From Rhizobium sp. G21 (GTDB lineage: Bacteria > Pseudomonadota > Alphaproteobacteria > Rhizobiales > Rhizobiaceae), in NCBI RefSeq assembly GCF_014158035.1, contig NZ_JACFXW010000001.1, forward strand, positions 3,760,001 through 3,824,000: 64,000 bases of DNA, read 5' to 3'. The stretch's first letter is position 1; each line of letters begins with the position of its first letter. The notes under the pieces were generated by a model. The model worked only from the letters and a program-made list of their open reading frames with translations. It did no database searches and was not told the origin of the DNA. Shown here one piece after another: positions 1 to 9,950 of the stretch. The position numbers and the translations under genes are program-made.

Positions 1-357
1 CTTGGCGCCGATCATCTCGACATTGTAGCGGTCGAGCACGCCCATGCGCTTGAGCGAGAGCGCCGTGTTGAGCGCCGTCTGGCCGCCCATGGTCGGCAGC
101 AGCGCGTCCGGGCGCTCCTTGGCGATGATTTTGGCGACGACCTCGGGCGTGATCGGCTCGACATAGGTGGCGTCGGCCAGGTTCGGGTCGGTCATGATGG
201 TGGCCGGGTTCGAGTTGACCAGGATCACTCGATAGCCTTCTTCTTTCAATGCCTTGCAGGCTTGCGTTCCCGAATAGTCGAATTCGCAGGCCTGTCCGAT
301 GACGATCGGACCGGCGCCGATGATGAGAATGGATTTGATATCCTGGCGCTTCGGCAT
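1..357 (-). CDS. carB: Carbamoyl-phosphate synthase large subunit, N-terminal part
   Basis: Only the first 119 codons are in the window; the gene continues off the left edge. CarB makes carbamoyl phosphate from bicarbonate, ATP and ammonia supplied by CarA, feeding arginine and pyrimidine synthesis in the cytoplasm. The reading begins [17 protein letters not shown], the canonical CarB start, and continues with the ATP-grasp preface motif [10 protein letters not shown] and the TMGGQTALN motif. Start chosen at 357 because it matches the family start; two in-frame ATGs lie five and six codons upstream. carA is about 14 kb away on the same strand, so the two subunits are not in one operon here. 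Confidence 0.97.
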   Translation of the reverse strand, partial: MPKRQDIKSILIIGAGPIVIGQACEFDYSGTQACKALKEEGYRVILVNSNPATIMTDPNLADATYVEPITPEVVAKIIAKERPDALLPTMGGQTALNTALSLKRMGVLDRYNVEMIGAK

Positions 358-570
358 TGAGCTTTCCATCATTTTAGCCTGCGGCAATCGCCGGCTGCGG
401 TAAATTACCGGCCGGGGCGCAGGAGCTTGGGTCTTTAAAGGCTAGAAGCGGCTTATAGGGAATAGTTCCCGGAAACGGAACCCCATAATTGGCGTGGAAT
501 GTGGAAAGTTGGGGACGTTCCCACATCCATGATCGGACGTTCCGGCTCATCGCAGCCACGCCACAACGAG

Positions 571-595
571 ACATGGCGGGCACAGCCCGCCATGT
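571..595 (-). terminator. Perfect hairpin between MCP gene and carB
   Basis: An 11-bp perfect stem (571-581 with 585-595) closes a three-base loop just past the stop of the chemoreceptor gene. There is only a weak T-rich stretch after it on the minus strand, so it is a plausible terminator or mRNA-stabilising hairpin, not a textbook intrinsic terminator. Confidence 0.5.
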
Positions 596-627
596 CGCCG
601 AAGATCGCGTTCAGTGGCGCAAGACGG

Positions 628-3012
628 TCAGAACTCTTCCCAATCGCCCCCGCCCGAGGATGGCTGCGAGCCGAAAGCGGCCGCCACCTTGTTGCCGAGC
701 GCGCGGGCCGGCGAAGGAGCAGGTCGGGAGGCGGCCGCAGCGGCGCGGGGAGCGGCGATGGGACGCGAAGCCGTCTGGGTAGTCGGCGTCGAAGGCCGCG
801 CCATGCTTGCGCCTCGGTGAACAGCGCCAGCGGTGGATGCCCGCGCCGCGCCGAGATTGAACTGGCCGAGGCGGTTGGAGAGTGCGGTCACCTCCGTCAC
901 CAGCGTATGCGAGGCGGCGTTGGATTCCTCGACCATGGCGGCGTTCTGCTGGGTGGCTTGATCCATCTGGCCGACCGCGCCGTTGATTTCCTGCAGGCCG
1001 GTCGCCTGTTCGCGCGCGGCCTGGACGATGGCGGCGACGTTTCGGTTGATCTCCTGGACTTCCTCGACGATCGATTCCAGCGCCGCGCCGGTCTGGTCGA
1101 CGAGCATCACGCCCCGCTTGACGTGATCGCCGGACGCGGTGATCAGCGACTTGATCTCCTTGGCGGCGTTGGCGGAGCGCTGGGCGAGCTCGCGCACCTC
1201 CTGCGCCACGACCGCGAAACCCTTGCCGGCTTCCCCGGCGCGGGCGGCCTCGACGCCGGCGTTGAGCGCCAGCAGATTGGTCTGAAAAGCGATTTCGTCG
1301 ATGACGCCGATGATGTTGGAGATCGATTGCGACGACTGCTCGATCGAATCCATCGCCTCCACCGCGTTGCGGACGATGACGCCGGATTGTTCGGCGCTCT
1401 CCTTGGTGCGGGCGACGCGGGCGCCGGCTTCCTCGGCGCGCAGGGTCGAATCCTTCACCGACGTGGTGATCTCTTCCAATGCGGCGGCGGTTTCCTCGAC
1501 CGAGGCGGCCTGCTGTTCGGTGCGGCGGGCGAGATTGTCGGCGGCGTTGCGGATCTCCTCGGAGCCGGCCTGGATGGCGGCGGCGTTTTCCGAGAAGGAC
1601 AGCATGGCGCCCTGCAGCTTTTCGACCGACTGGTTGAAATTGCCGCGGATCTCATCGAGCGCCGCGGTGAAGGGCCGCTCCAGCCGCACCGTCATGTCGC
1701 CGTCGGAGAGACGCGAAAGGCCGCCGGCCAGTTCGCCCACGGCGAATTTGACGTCCTGTTCCTGCGCTTCGGCGATGCGGGCGCGCTCGGTGCGCTCCTT
1801 TTCCTGCGCCTGGCGGATGCTTTCGGCTTCCTTTTCGAGCCGCACTTTGTCCCGGTTGGCGTCGAGCAGGATGCCGAGCGAGCGCGAGAGGTCGCCGAGT
1901 TCGTCATTCTTCTCGCGGTCGGTCAGCACCACGTCGAGATCGCCCTGGGCGATGCGGGTCGTCTCGCCGATGACGGTTTCAATGCGGCGGATGAAGCGGC
2001 GGGCGATCAGCCAGCCGACCAGGCCGACGAAGACGGCGCTGGCGGCGATCAGTCCGCCGGCGAGCCAGATCATCCGGTCCAGTTCAGCGAACACCACGGC
2101 TTCGGGGGCGGAGACGACGGCATACCATACGGCGCCCTCGAACGGCTTGACCGGGGCGGCGATGGCGATGTTCTTGCCGCCGCCGGGCTCGGTGATTTCC
2201 ACCGGCTGGCCCGCATCGGCGAGGATCGACTTCCAGGCGGCGAGATCGAGCTTGGCGCCGTCGAGCGGCTTGCCCATCATCGAGGCGTCGGGGTGGGAAA
2301 CGACGTAATCCTTGCCGGAGACGAGCGCGACATAGCCCTGGCCGAACGGCTTCATGGCGGCCAGTTCTTCCGCCGTCTTGGCGAGATCGATATCGGCGCC
2401 GACATAGCCGACCACCTTGTCGCCGACGCGGGTCGGCTCGGAGATGGTGGTCATCAGCACGTCCTTGCCGTTGACCGGATAGACATAGGGTTCGAGCAGC
2501 GTCAGTTTGCCAGTGTCGTGCGGCACGATGTAATAGTCGCCCACGCCGGGCTTGTCGTAATCGACCAGCACGTCTTCCTTGATGTCGGCGCCGTCACGGA
2601 AGACATAAGGCAGGTAGCGACCGGTTTTGTCGTGCAACGGCTTGCCGGCGAAGTCGCTATCCTTGCCGTCGAAAGTTCCGGGATCCCAGCCGGTCGACAG
2701 ACCGAAGGCCTCGGGCGAGCGCGCCAGCGCGTCGCGCATGATGGCGCGGACGTTTTCACGGGTGGCCAGTCCCTGGTTTCTGAGCGAGGAGATGGTCATC
2801 TCCAGACCCTTGACCATCTGGCTGGCGGCGCGCAGATCGCTTTCGATCTTGGCGCCCGTGGCGCCGGCCACGGTGCGCATCTCGTTCAGGCTCGCTTCGC
2901 GCATATGGCCGTAGGACATGTAAAGCTGCACGGAGGCGGCGGCGACCGTGGATACGAGGCCGAGCGCGACGGCGGCGAAAATATTGCGGCTGGTGGCCGA
3001 TCTGAACAGCAT
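628..3012 (-). CDS. Methyl-accepting chemotaxis protein, Cache-HAMP-MCP
   Basis: Transmembrane chemoreceptor that would signal through CheW/CheA. The 794-residue product has a first membrane segment at about 10-28, a periplasmic double-Cache-like sensor domain to about 300, a second membrane segment at 315-338, a HAMP domain, then a long coiled-coil signalling domain with the hairpin signature LLALNAGVEAARAGE. An Ala/Pro-rich linker ends in the C-terminal pentapeptide DWEEF, which resembles the CheR/CheB tether of high-abundance receptors. Start at 3012 is preferred over an ATG 45 bases upstream because GGGAGA lies six to eight bases before it and the membrane segment then starts properly. 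The ligand cannot be inferred. No che genes are nearby, so this is an orphan receptor. Confidence 0.95.
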   Translation of the reverse strand: MLFRSATSRNIFAAVALGLVSTVAAASVQLYMSYGHMREASLNEMRTVAGATGAKIESDLRAASQMVKGLEMTISSLRNQGLATRENVRAIMRDALARSPEAFGLSTGWDPGTFDGKDSDFAGKPLHDKTGRYLPYVFRDGADIKEDVLVDYDKPGVGDYYIVPHDTGKLTLLEPYVYPVNGKDVLMTTISEPTRVGDKVVGYVGADIDLAKTAEELAAMKPFGQGYVALVSGKDYVVSHPDASMMGKPLDGAKLDLAAWKSILADAGQPVEITEPGGGKNIAIAAPVKPFEGAVWYAVVSAPEAVVFAELDRMIWLAGGLIAASAVFVGLVGWLIARRFIRRIETVIGETTRIAQGDLDVVLTDREKNDELGDLSRSLGILLDANRDKVRLEKEAESIRQAQEKERTERARIAEAQEQDVKFAVGELAGGLSRLSDGDMTVRLERPFTAALDEIRGNFNQSVEKLQGAMLSFSENAAAIQAGSEEIRNAADNLARRTEQQAASVEETAAALEEITTSVKDSTLRAEEAGARVARTKESAEQSGVIVRNAVEAMDSIEQSSQSISNIIGVIDEIAFQTNLLALNAGVEAARAGEAGKGFAVVAQEVRELAQRSANAAKEIKSLITASGDHVKRGVMLVDQTGAALESIVEEVQEINRNVAAIVQAAREQATGLQEINGAVGQMDQATQQNAAMVEESNAASHTLVTEVTALSNRLGQFNLGAARASTAGAVHRGASMARPSTPTTQTASRPIAAPRAAAAASRPAPSPARALGNKVAAAFGSQPSSGGGDWEEF

Positions 3013-3210
3013 GCGGGGTTCTCCCGTAAAAAAAGGCCGAGAAGGCTCGAAGGTCATCGCTCGTAAAATTAGGGAAGCATAATTAAAGTAAGGTATATTT
3101 TAGCGGACAAAGTGAACGCATCGCGCGGGAACTTCGTTGCGGACCGGTGGGCTCCCGTCGGAGCCGGCCCGCATCGTCCTTGACCATGTCCATCACGAGA
3201 GCTTCATCGA

Positions 3211-3927
3211 ATGCTGACTGTTCACTATCTCGAAAAATCCCGCGCGCACCGCATTCTCTGGCTGTTGGAGGAACTCGGGCTCGAATATCGCGTCGAGACC
3301 TATGAGCGCGGCGCTGATTATCGGGCGCCGGAGTCGCTCAAACGCGTTCATCCGCTAGGCAAGTCTCCGGTGATCGAAGATGACGGCCAGGTCGTCGCCG
3401 AAAGCGGAGCCATCCTGGAATATCTTCTGGCGAGGCATGGAGAAGGACGGCTGAGGCCGGCGATCGGCTCGGCGGAATGGGTCCGCTATCTCTATTGGCT
3501 GCATGCAGCCGAGGGTTCTGCCATGCCGCCTTTGGTGATGCGGCTGGTCTTCGCATCCATTCCCCAACGCGTGCCGTTTTTCATTCGGCCGGTGGCGAAG
3601 ATGATATCCGTCGGCGCGATCAAGAGTTTCATCGATCCGCAATTGCGGACGCAGATCGCCTATTGGAGCGGCGAACTCGCGCAGGGCGGCTGGTTCGCGG
3701 GCCAGGACTTCACCGCTGCCGACATCGCCATGAGCTACCCGGTCGAGGCGGCTCTGTCGCGTTTGCCGGAGGCGAAGAATAATGGGCGGCTCGTCGCCTT
3801 TTCCGAGGCGATCAAGGCGCGTCCTGCCTATCGCCGCGCCGAGGACAGGGTCGGGGCGCCGCCGGCATCCCATCCTGAGCTCTTTCAGCCTCGGTCGCCG
3901 AAGCGGTCTCGGACTTCCGCCGCATAG
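3211..3927 (+). CDS. Glutathione S-transferase family protein
   Basis: Soluble 238-residue protein with an N-terminal thioredoxin-like GST domain (starts MLTVHYLEKSRAHRILWLLEE; the SPVIEDDG and ESGAILEYL motifs of the glutathione-binding site at about 50-75) and an all-helical C-terminal domain. The EGSAMPPLV stretch is typical of bacterial GSTs often linked to stress or detoxification. The substrate is unknown. The 3' end overlaps the convergent LytTR gene by 43 bases. It lies alone with a 200-base upstream region shared with the divergent chemoreceptor gene. Confidence 0.93.
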   Translation: MLTVHYLEKSRAHRILWLLEELGLEYRVETYERGADYRAPESLKRVHPLGKSPVIEDDGQVVAESGAILEYLLARHGEGRLRPAIGSAEWVRYLYWLHAAEGSAMPPLVMRLVFASIPQRVPFFIRPVAKMISVGAIKSFIDPQLRTQIAYWSGELAQGGWFAGQDFTAADIAMSYPVEAALSRLPEAKNNGRLVAFSEAIKARPAYRRAEDRVGAPPASHPELFQPRSPKRSRTSAA

Positions 3928-4724
3928 GTGCGGCTGACCGGGATTTCCGAGCCGTCGGCCAATTCGAGCGTCAGCCGATTGGGGCCGCGCGAAAGCCGGC
4001 GGACGACATCGTCGGCCACCCAATGCGAGCGGTGCACCTGCAGCCCCGGCGTCGCGCCGGCTTCCCTGATGGCGTCGGAGAAGCGAAGCAGGATCAGTTC
4101 ACGGCCGCGGCTGGTCACCACATCCGTGTAATGATCCTGCACCGAGAGCCGGAGCAGTTTTCCGCGCGTTTCCGGCTTCAGGCGCGCGAGCAGCGGCGGC
4201 GGCTCACGCGTTTCACCCAGGGAGGGTGCGGAGACCGATGTCGGTTCCGGCGTCGAGCCTGCGGATTCGACAGCGAAGGGCGCCTGCGGCTCATCTCGAC
4301 CGGTGGTGAGATAGACCAGCACGCAGAACAGTATACAGAGCGGCAGCGACACCGCCGCCTGCCGGATGAATTCGTCGAACGTCGCCGGATCGCCCATCAG
4401 GCCGGATTGCAGGATCACGATCCAGCCGCCGATCGGCATGGCCGCAAGCAGCGAACCGATCATCATGCGCGCGAGCTTGTTGCGCAGGAGCGGCGTGAGC
4501 CCCCTGTCGGCTGCGACGGCCGAGACAGTGGCGATGGTGAAGGCCGCGCCATGCAACAGAAGCCAGAAGGCCAACCGCTTGATCGGCCCCATGGCCGCCA
4601 GAGTGCCGAAAGGACCGGTGATCCAGAACACGAGAACGACGACGCCGACCGTCAGCCAATAGCGGGGCGACGTCAGCGTGGCCTGCAGTTCACGAAGCGC
4701 GGATTGCGGCTCGCTTTCACTCAC
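3885..4724 (-). CDS. Membrane-anchored LytTR-domain transcription regulator
   Basis: The 279-residue reading has four predicted membrane segments (about residues 20-120), a linker, and a C-terminal LytTR DNA-binding domain (about 175-275) with the typical LRLSVQDHYTDVVTSRG and GLQVHRSHWV motifs. It would bind DNA from the inner membrane; ligand and targets are unknown. An ATG at 4814 would overlap the start codon of the divergent DUF2306 gene, but the GTG at 4724 has GGAGAA six bases upstream, giving an 88-base divergent promoter region, so GTG is preferred. The neighbouring DUF2306 membrane protein is a plausible target or partner. Confidence 0.85.
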   Translation of the reverse strand: MSESEPQSALRELQATLTSPRYWLTVGVVVLVFWITGPFGTLAAMGPIKRLAFWLLLHGAAFTIATVSAVAADRGLTPLLRNKLARMMIGSLLAAMPIGGWIVILQSGLMGDPATFDEFIRQAAVSLPLCILFCVLVYLTTGRDEPQAPFAVESAGSTPEPTSVSAPSLGETREPPPLLARLKPETRGKLLRLSVQDHYTDVVTSRGRELILLRFSDAIREAGATPGLQVHRSHWVADDVVRRLSRGPNRLTLELADGSEIPVSRTYAAEVRDRFGDRG

Positions 4725-4812
4725 GAAGTTTTCTCCAGCTTCACGCAGTTCTGCTTCTCGTTCCGACTTCTTCTGCCGAAGAACAGGGTGAATTTCAATC
4801 GAGGTCCTGTCC

Positions 4813-5313
4813 ATGACGCTAGAACCGCTTCTCGCCGCACCCCTTGCCGTGCAGATCCATGTCGCCACCGTGTTGCCCGCCGCCGTGATCGGGGCGTTCC
4901 TGCTGCTGTGGAGGGGCAAGGGCACGCCGACGCATCGCTTTCTCGGCAAAACTTGGGTCGTGCTGATGATCGCCTCGTCCCTGTCGAGCCTGTTCATCCA
5001 TGAATTGAATGTCTGGCGCGGTTTCAGCCCGATTCATATCCTGTCGCTGGTCACGATCCTCGGCTGCCTCTACGCCGTCCGCGCCGCCATGCGCGGCGAT
5101 ATCCGGGCGCATAGGAGAACGATGACGCAGATCTATGTCGGCGGCATACTGATCGCGGGCGGCTTCACATTGGCGCCTTACCGCATCATGAACCGTGTCG
5201 TCATCGAGGGCAGCACGGCATGGCAACTCGTTCTCCTGACCAGTCTCGTCTTCGGACCTTGGCTCGTCCTTCATTGGGCGCAACGGCGGACGCGGCGGGC
5301 GCGGCCCGCCTGA
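4813..5313 (+). CDS. DUF2306 family membrane protein
   Basis: A 166-residue inner-membrane protein with four hydrophobic segments. The arrangement HVATVLPAAVIGAF, GTPTHRFLGKTWV and RAHRRTMTQIYVGG matches the DUF2306 family, where conserved histidines sit at membrane edges; function is not established. GAGG eight bases before the ATG supports the start. It is divergent from the LytTR regulator. Confidence 0.85.
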   Translation: MTLEPLLAAPLAVQIHVATVLPAAVIGAFLLLWRGKGTPTHRFLGKTWVVLMIASSLSSLFIHELNVWRGFSPIHILSLVTILGCLYAVRAAMRGDIRAHRRTMTQIYVGGILIAGGFTLAPYRIMNRVVIEGSTAWQLVLLTSLVFGPWLVLHWAQRRTRRARPA

Positions 5314-5387
5314 GGAAGGGCCGGGAACCGATTGATCGCTCGGGCATTCCATCCGAGGTTCCGCGGAATAATTGCTTGGGGTGCAGC

Positions 5388-6293
5388 ATGGAATGGAAAG
5401 GCCGTCGTCAAAGCGACAATGTCGAGGATCATCGCGGCGACAGCGGCGGATTGGGTCACGATCCGTTCGGCGGGCGACGGGGATCAACATTCCGATCGGA
5501 CGAGGCGGCTCAATCGGCTCGATCGTATTCTTCATCGTCGTCATCCTGATCCTGCAATTCATGGGCGTCGATGTCGGCCAGTTGCTCGGCGGCGGCTCGA
5601 GCCAGACGTCCAGCTCGAGCTATAGCGACAGCCAGAACGCGCAACCCGGCGCCAATGACGAGATGAAGGCTTTCGTCGGCACGGTGCTGGCCGAGACCGA
5701 AGACGCCTGGAACGGTATTTTCGCCGCGGCCGGCCGGCAGTATGCCGAGCCCAGGCTGGTGCTCTATTCCGGAACATTCCCTTCGGCCTGCGGCACGGCG
5801 AGCTCGGCGACCGGGCCGTTCTATTGTCCGCCGGACCAGAAAGTCTATCTCGACACCGATTTCTTCCGGGAAATGTCGCAGAAGTTCGGCGCGTCGGGTG
5901 ACTTCGCCCAGGCTTACGTCATTGCCCACGAGGTCGGCCATCATGTGCAGAACCTGATCGGCGTGCTGCCGAAATTCAACCGCGCCCGCGAGTCGATGAG
6001 CGAGACCGAAGCCAACGCCCATGTCGGTGCGGGTCGAGCTGCAGGCGGATTGTTTCGCCGGGATCTGGGCGAAATTCACCGACCAACGCGGTTTGCTGGA
6101 AGCCGGCGACATCGACGAGGCGCTCAACGCCGCCCATCAGATCGGCGACGACGCCTTGCAGAAGAAGTCGCAGGGTTATGTCGTGCCCGACAGCTTCACC
6201 CACGGGACATCCGCGCAGCGGGCCAAATGGTTCCGCCGTGGCTTCGACAGCGGCAAGATGAGCGCCTGTGACACCTTTTCGGGCGGGATCTGA
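5388..6293 (+). CDS. ypfJ: YpfJ-type neutral zinc metallopeptidase, two frame changes
   Basis: Starts [14 protein letters not shown], the family start, and has one membrane segment ([18 protein letters not shown]), the zinc motif AHEVGHHVQ and the conserved [14 protein letters not shown]. The frame changes twice. Near 5478-5481 adding one G to a run of four restores the join into INIPIGRGG; near 6020 an extra A separates the zinc-motif frame from the LQADCFAG frame. The two changes compensate and the total length (about 301 residues) is normal for the family. All catalytic motifs are intact, so I read this as a functional gene with sequence errors. Likely membrane-bound with a periplasmic catalytic domain; substrate unknown. 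Confidence 0.88.
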
Positions 6294-6392
6294 GCCCGAC
6301 GGAAAAATTGTGACGGCCGCCGCGAGACGTCTGGCAGGGGGCAGGAGGCGACCGTCACGTCCGGAGGGAGAGCTCCCCGGACAAGTCATTTT

Positions 6393-7376
6393 TCAGAGGT
6401 CGAAATAAGAGGCCTTGAAGGCGATGGCGTCGTCGAAGTGGAGCGTGAAGTCGCTCTTCTTGTCGCCGTTCACATCGACATGGACGTCCGTGCCCGTCTT
6501 GGATTTCACACTGCGCAATTCCCCGGCGTCGCCCGAGAATGCGGCGGTTCCGATGAAATCGAAGGCCTGGTTTTTGCCGTCGTCGCGTCCGCGTCGAGGC
6601 TGTAAAGATCGATGCGGTCGCCGCCGGAGCCCGAAAAATCGGTGATCGTATCGACGGCGGAGCCGCGTGAATCGGCCAGCGATTTGAAGACGAAATCGTC
6701 GGCGCCGGCACCTCCGGCGAGAGTATCGGCTCCCTTGCCGCCATTCAGGCTGTCTTTGCCGGCATTGCCGTCCAATCGATCGGCGCCTGCGCCGCCCGAA
6801 AGCGTGTCGTTGCCGCCGCCGCCGATCAGCCTGTCCTTGCCGCTCATTCCCGACAGCGTGTCGGCTCTGTTGCCGCCCTGATAGCTGTCGGCCCCCGCGC
6901 CGCCGGTGAAATCGACGGACTGGGTTTTCAGATAAGCGAGAAAGTCGGAGGCGTCGCCGGTCATGAGGCCGTAGAGGATGTCGTTGACGGCGTCGCCGTC
7001 GGCGGCGTCGAGGCCGATTCTTGAAAGCCAGATCGGTGGTCCCGAGCTTCATCTTGGTGGAGGTCGTGCCATAGCCGGCGGTGACGCCGTTCAGTTCGGA
7101 ACCGAACGCGATCGTGTCCAGCCGACCCGTCACGTCATGGGTGGACAGGCTGTAGCTGAGATTGCCGGTGGCCTTCATCGCCGCGCCGCCGGTGAAGACC
7201 GAGCCCTCCCTGGTTTCGGCCAGACCATATTCCGAGGCGCTGTTCAGATTGGTGTAGAAATAGCCGAAGTTCATGGCCTGGAGATCGAACATCGCCGGCA
7301 GGTCTGAAAAATAGCCGCTCGGTCCGACATTCAGATTGACGCCGGCGGATGAGCCGACCGTGATGGCGATCGCCAT
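6393..7376 (-). CDS. HasA-hemophore-like domain plus RTX repeats, secreted (two frame changes)
   Basis: After repair at about 7018 and 6582-6592 this is a protein of about 327 residues. Residues 1-150 resemble the HasA hemophore: SEYGLAE, GNLSYSLSTHDVTGRLDTIAFG broken as GNLSYSL / STHDVTGRLDTIAFG, and ILYGLMTGDASD line up with the SQYAI, GNLTYTLF, AHTLYGQLDSLSFG and VVYGLMSGD blocks of Serratia HasA as I recall it. Tyr75 and His80 fall at the places of the heme-ligand Tyr and its partner His. Residues about 160-240 are GGxGxDxLxGG calcium-binding repeats; the end (FDDAIAFKASYFDL) is a type I secretion signal of the same type as its neighbours. RBS AGGAGA seven bases before the ATG. Third gene of a likely three-gene operon. 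Heme binding is inference. Confidence 0.82.
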   Translation of the reverse strand: MAIAITVGSSAGVNLNVGPSGYFSDLPAMFDLQAMNFGYFYTNLNSASEYGLAETREGSVFTGGAAMKATGNLSYSLSTHDVTGRLDTIAFGSELNGVTAGYGTTSTKMKLGTTDLAFKNRPRRRRRRRRQRHPLRPHDRRRLRLSRLSENPVRRFHRRRGGRQLSGRQQSRHAVGNERQGQADRRRRQRHAFGRRRRRSIGRQCRQRQPEWRQGSRYSRRRCRRRRFRLQIAGRFTRLRRRYDHRFFGLRRRPHRSLQPRRGRDDGKNQAFDFIGTAAFSGDAGELRSVKSKTGTDVHVDVNGDKKSDFTLHFDDAIAFKASYFDL

Positions 7377-7436
7377 GATCTCGTCTCCTGTTCAGGGTTG
7401 ATTGGCGGCGAGGGGGCCCCCGCCGCCGCAGTGGGG

Positions 7437-9868
7437 TCAAAGGTCGAAATGGCCCGCCTTCATGGTCATGGCGTCATCCAGGTGAAGGATGAAGTCGACC
7501 CTGCCGTCGCCGTTGCGGTCGGCTTCGATGATCGTGTCGCCCTTGATCTTCTCGGAGCGCAACTCGCCGGCGTGTTTGGAGAAGTCGTCATTGCCGATGA
7601 AGGAGAAGGCCTGGTTGCCGTTCTTCCTTGTGTTGGCGTCCACGGAAGAGAGGTCGATCGTATCGGCGGCGGCAAAGTCGTAGATCGTGTCATAGGTCTT
7701 GCCGGCCGAGTCCGAGGCGGTTGAGAAGACGAAGACATCGGCGCCCTTGCCGCCGGTGAGCTTGTCCGCGCCCGCGCCGCCCGCCAGCCGGTCGTCGCCG
7801 TCGCCGCCATGCAGCGTGTCGTTGCCGGCGGCGCCGGTGAGCGAGTCGTCGCCTGCCGCGCCCCGCAGGAGATCGGCTCCCGCTCCGCCGACCAGTTTGT
7901 CATTGCCCGTCTGGCCATAGAGCGTGTCGTTGCCCGCTCCGCCGAAGAGCGCGTCATTGCCCGCGCCGCCTTTGAAGGTGTCGTCGCCGCCATTGCCCTT
8001 GGCTGTGTCGCCGAACATCGTGCCGGTATAGGCGTCGGCGCCCGAGGAGCCGAGGAAGGTCTGGGCGTAGGAGGCGAGCAGCGCCTCGACATAAGCGAAT
8101 TCCGCCGGCGTCGCCTCGTCGGGGCCGTGCATGAAGGCGGAGGCGACCAGATTGACCTCGCCGGAGAGGCGGTTGTCCGGCGTCGTGCCGCTTTCGAGGT
8201 CGAGGCCGCTGATCGTCAGTTCCGCCTTGTTCACGCCGTCGGTGGTCGAGCCCGAGCCGAAGACGAGGTCGGTGATGGAGCCGGCCACCACATGCACGTC
8301 CTCGCCTGTTTCCGGGTCGTTCCAGACATAGGCGAGCGAACCCTTCATGGAGAGAATGGTTTGCCCATTGCTGTAGAGGAATTCAGAGGAAGGATTGCTC
8401 GTGCTCCAGCCGGTGCCGGACGGAGAAAAATTGGGCAGCCAGTAATCGAGTTTCGACCAGTAGTCGTCGAGATAGGTGTTCCAGTTGACGCCGCCATTCT
8501 TGCCGGCGGCCAGCGTGTTGGCGTCGATGGTGATCTTGCCGCGCGCCGCGTCGCCCGTTTCGGCGGCGTCGAGAACCTGGATCTCGAAACTCTTCTGCTG
8601 GGTCTCGCCTGCGGCATTCTCGACTTCGATGGTGACGGAATGGCTGTCCTGCTTCTCGTCGTCGAGCGCCTTGTTGGTGACGAGATAATAGCGGGTCTCG
8701 CCATCGACCATGCGGGTCTTGAGCGAGAAGGCGCCATTGGCGTCGTCGGTGAGTTCGGCGCTAACCGGCACGAAGGAATCGTCGAACTTCATCACATAGC
8801 CGAGTTCCTGGCCCTTCTTCGCCGCTTCGGTGACGGAGAGACGGTCGTAGCCGGTCGGCGACGAACTGAGCTTGAAATAGTCCTCTTCGGCGGTGACGCC
8901 GATCGTTTCGGTGGCCGAAGCGCCATTGCCGTCGGTTGCGGTCACCACGAGATCGTAGACGCCGCCCGAGCTTTCGTGATCCAGCGCCGCCTTGAGCACG
9001 ACGCTGACCGTGCCGTCATCATTCTCGACCAGGCTGAATTTATCGTCATTGTCGCCCTTTCCGGTTTCCAGCGACCAGGTGATCGCGTCGCCCTCGGCGT
9101 CGGTGGCCGAAAGCGTGCCGACCACGAAGCCGACTCGGGCGGATTCCTTCAGCGTGGCGTTGGAAATGGAGATGTCGGTGGGGGCGGCGTTCCGGGCGAC
9201 GTCGATCGTGAATGTCTGCTCGACATCGTTTTCGCCGTCCGACACGTTGACGACGATGTCGTAGGATGTCGCATCCGACTCTTCCAGGCTGCCGTTGAGC
9301 GCCACGGAGGTCACGCCATTGGTCGTCACCAGTTTGAACAAGCCATTGGCGTCGTCTGCGAGCGTATAGGTCAGCGTATCGCCCTCGGCGTCGGTTGCCG
9401 AGAGGGCGCCGATGATCGTGTCGACAGCGGCCGCCTCATCGACGCCGGAGGCGGAAAGGGCAATGTCTTCAGGCGCTTCATCGACGGTGACGGCGTAGAG
9501 GAGCTGTTCGCTAACCGAGAAGTCGGGACTGAAGGCGTCAAATCCCATTTGCACGACGTCTTCCGCCGACAGGTCATAATCTTCTCCGACGACCAGGGTA
9601 ATGGTCTCGGAAGCGCCTCCATTGAGAAATACCCCGCCCACGCTGGCAATCTCTTCCGACGTGTATGTCACCCCATTGTAGATAATGCTGAAATTGTTGG
9701 AGATGCTCTGACCGGCAATTCCACTTCCTGAACCGGCGCCAATGCCGCCCACCCCGAGTTCGCTCGCAATCGTCACGGAAAATGTCGCGCCCGCCTTGAG
9801 CAACTCCCCCACACGAGATCATCTTCGATCGTGATTGTAAAATTTTCGCTTGAGATTACGCTGGCCAT
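7437..9868 (-). CDS. Large secreted protein: cadherin-like, HasA-like and RTX domains
   Basis: About 810 residues. The 5' end reads MASVISSENFTITIEDDL in one frame and the rest in another; one more G in the run at 9806-9810 joins them, otherwise translation would have to start at GTG 9812. Numbering from that GTG: two cadherin-like repeats at about 112-310 (SATDAEGD motifs), a poorly typed segment to 420, a divergent HasA-like domain at about 440-600 (SEFLYSNG, KGSLAYVW with Tyr495, VHVVAGSITDLVFG with His507), RTX repeats at 600-690, and a C-terminal secretion signal ending HLDDAMTMKAGHFDL. The C-terminal 80 residues are closely similar to those of the downstream gene. Probably exported by a type I system encoded elsewhere; possibly a surface or matrix protein that binds heme or another ligand. 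Confidence 0.85.
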
Positions 9869-9950
9869 GGAAGTGGTCCACTTTGCTTTCAATGATTGCG
9901 AGGAACAGCAGGGCGCTGGAAGGACGACGCCCTGCCAAAAAGTTCTGGGA

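Noticed and set aside
499..3066. 855-codon plus-strand frame opposite the chemoreceptor
   Set aside because: It is the mirror of a GC-rich minus-strand gene with clear Cache, HAMP and MCP domains; its protein is His/Gly/Asp-rich without any family match.
5388..6293. Metallopeptidase called as pseudogene
   Set aside because: The two frame changes compensate, all catalytic motifs and the normal length are kept, and similar homopolymer errors occur throughout the window.
7809..9731. 640-codon plus-strand frame opposite the large RTX gene
   Set aside because: Shadow of the minus-strand gene; codon pattern and domains belong to the minus strand.
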